From assembly GCA_050180015.1 (NCBI GenBank), contig JBFXEO010000054.1, forward strand, positions 1 through 14,547: a DNA stretch of 14,547 bases. The letters run 5' to 3'. How positions within the stretch are numbered: position 1 is the first letter of the stretch; every line of letters starts with the position of its first letter. Source of the stretch: JBFXEO01 sp050180015 (GTDB lineage Bacteria; Bacteroidota; Bacteroidia; Bacteroidales; Tenuifilaceae). The notes beneath the pieces are model-generated. The model searched no databases and was not told the origin of the DNA. It worked only from the letters and a program-made list of their open reading frames with translations. The position numbers and the translations under genes are program-made. This document shows, piece after piece, positions 14,127 to 14,547 of the stretch.

Positions 14127-14537
14127 TTACAGTAAGGTATCGGATCGATTGTCTTCCTCTTTCCTACGCTGAATTGATTTGGCGTAAGAGTTAAGCAGGT
14201 AGCTGACTTCGCCCAACGAATTCTCCAGTTCATCGGCCTGGTAGGAATCCATGAAGCCTAGGTCCGAAGCAAGTATAATATAATAGCGACTTTCTTCCAG
14301 AGCATCCTGAGCCGTGGCAAGGAACATCAATTTTTCATCACGATCTTTTTTCCTGTAGCCTCCAACAATATTGGTGGCAATTGCCGTAACGCTCTCGCAA
14401 AGCATATCACCCACAAAAGCCTGATCGTCATCGGGGAACTGTTTTACCTGCTGGTAAACTCCCAGTACAAACGCATGGGCTTTTTGCCATACAACCAAAT
14501 CTTTGAAGGATTTTGTTTTGCTCTCTGATCTCTCCAT
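14127..14537 (-). CDS. Four-helix-bundle protein (S23/IVP type)
   Basis: This 136-residue protein matches the four-helix-bundle family named after proteins encoded in 23S rRNA intervening sequences. Visible features are the N-terminal FKDLVVWQKAHAFVLGVYQQVKQFP at 11-35, the central AIATNIVGGYRKKDRDEKLMFL, where family members usually have SIPSNIAEG, and a DALEESRYYIILASDLGF helix. It is not inside an rRNA gene here; free-standing copies are common in Bacteroidota. Function is unknown for these free-standing proteins. The ATG at 14537 lies 10 bases from the window edge and fits the usual N-terminus length, though a longer start outside the window cannot be excluded. The gene precedes the YitT-family gene by 16 bases. 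Confidence 0.88.
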   Translation of the reverse strand: MERSESKTKSFKDLVVWQKAHAFVLGVYQQVKQFPDDDQAFVGDMLCESVTAIATNIVGGYRKKDRDEKLMFLATAQDALEESRYYIILASDLGFMDSYQADELENSLGEVSYLLNSYAKSIQRRKEEDNRSDTLL

Positions 14538-14547
14538 ATTTATGCTA

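Noticed and set aside
14127..14537. Four-helix-bundle gene as evidence of a nearby rRNA intervening sequence
   Set aside because: No rRNA sequence flanks it; free-standing copies are common.

Overview
The window looks like core chromosome of a Bacteroidota bacterium, probably of the Bacteroidales/Marinilabiliales type. Four things point there: moderate GC with AT-rich spacers, starts without clear Shine-Dalgarno sequences, several TAnnTTTG boxes (the -7 element of the Bacteroidota primary sigma factor), and lineage-typical families (RprXY-like two-component system, IPExxxVDY-like protein, the purN / acpP-fabF-rnc cluster). No mobile element, CRISPR array, rRNA or tRNA gene was seen.

Layout. 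(1) 1-1936, + strand: the 3' end of groES, then groEL, closed by a clear intrinsic terminator. (2) 2040-4695, + strand: lepA with its own promoter box, then an unrecognised Rossmann/methyltransferase-like protein. (3) 4731-6614, - strand: a SiaC-family (DUF1987) phosphoprotein followed by an unusual 490-residue protein made of K/E-rich repeats and a GH16-like domain that lacks the usual acid/base glutamate and has no signal peptide. (4) 6762-9067, - strand: an RprX-like histidine kinase and RprY-like response regulator, kinase first. (5) 9218-12360, - strand: acpP, fabF and rnc, then a 425-base spacer and an IPExxxVDY-like gene. (6) 12522-13103, + strand: purN, divergent from acpP. (7) 13232-14537, - strand: a four-helix-bundle (S23/IVP-type) protein and a YitT-family membrane protein.

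How the parts relate. Most genes are housekeeping: protein folding (GroES/GroEL), translation (LepA), RNA processing (RNase III), fatty acid synthesis (AcpP, FabF) and purine synthesis (PurN). The accessory interest is the SiaC / GH16-like pair beside the two-component system, the orphan methyltransferase-like gene, and the non-coding signals: stop codons set inside hairpins at four - strand gene ends, an identical 11-base element 6 bases before the starts of both acpP and fabF, and a possible leaderless promoter for the kinase gene.
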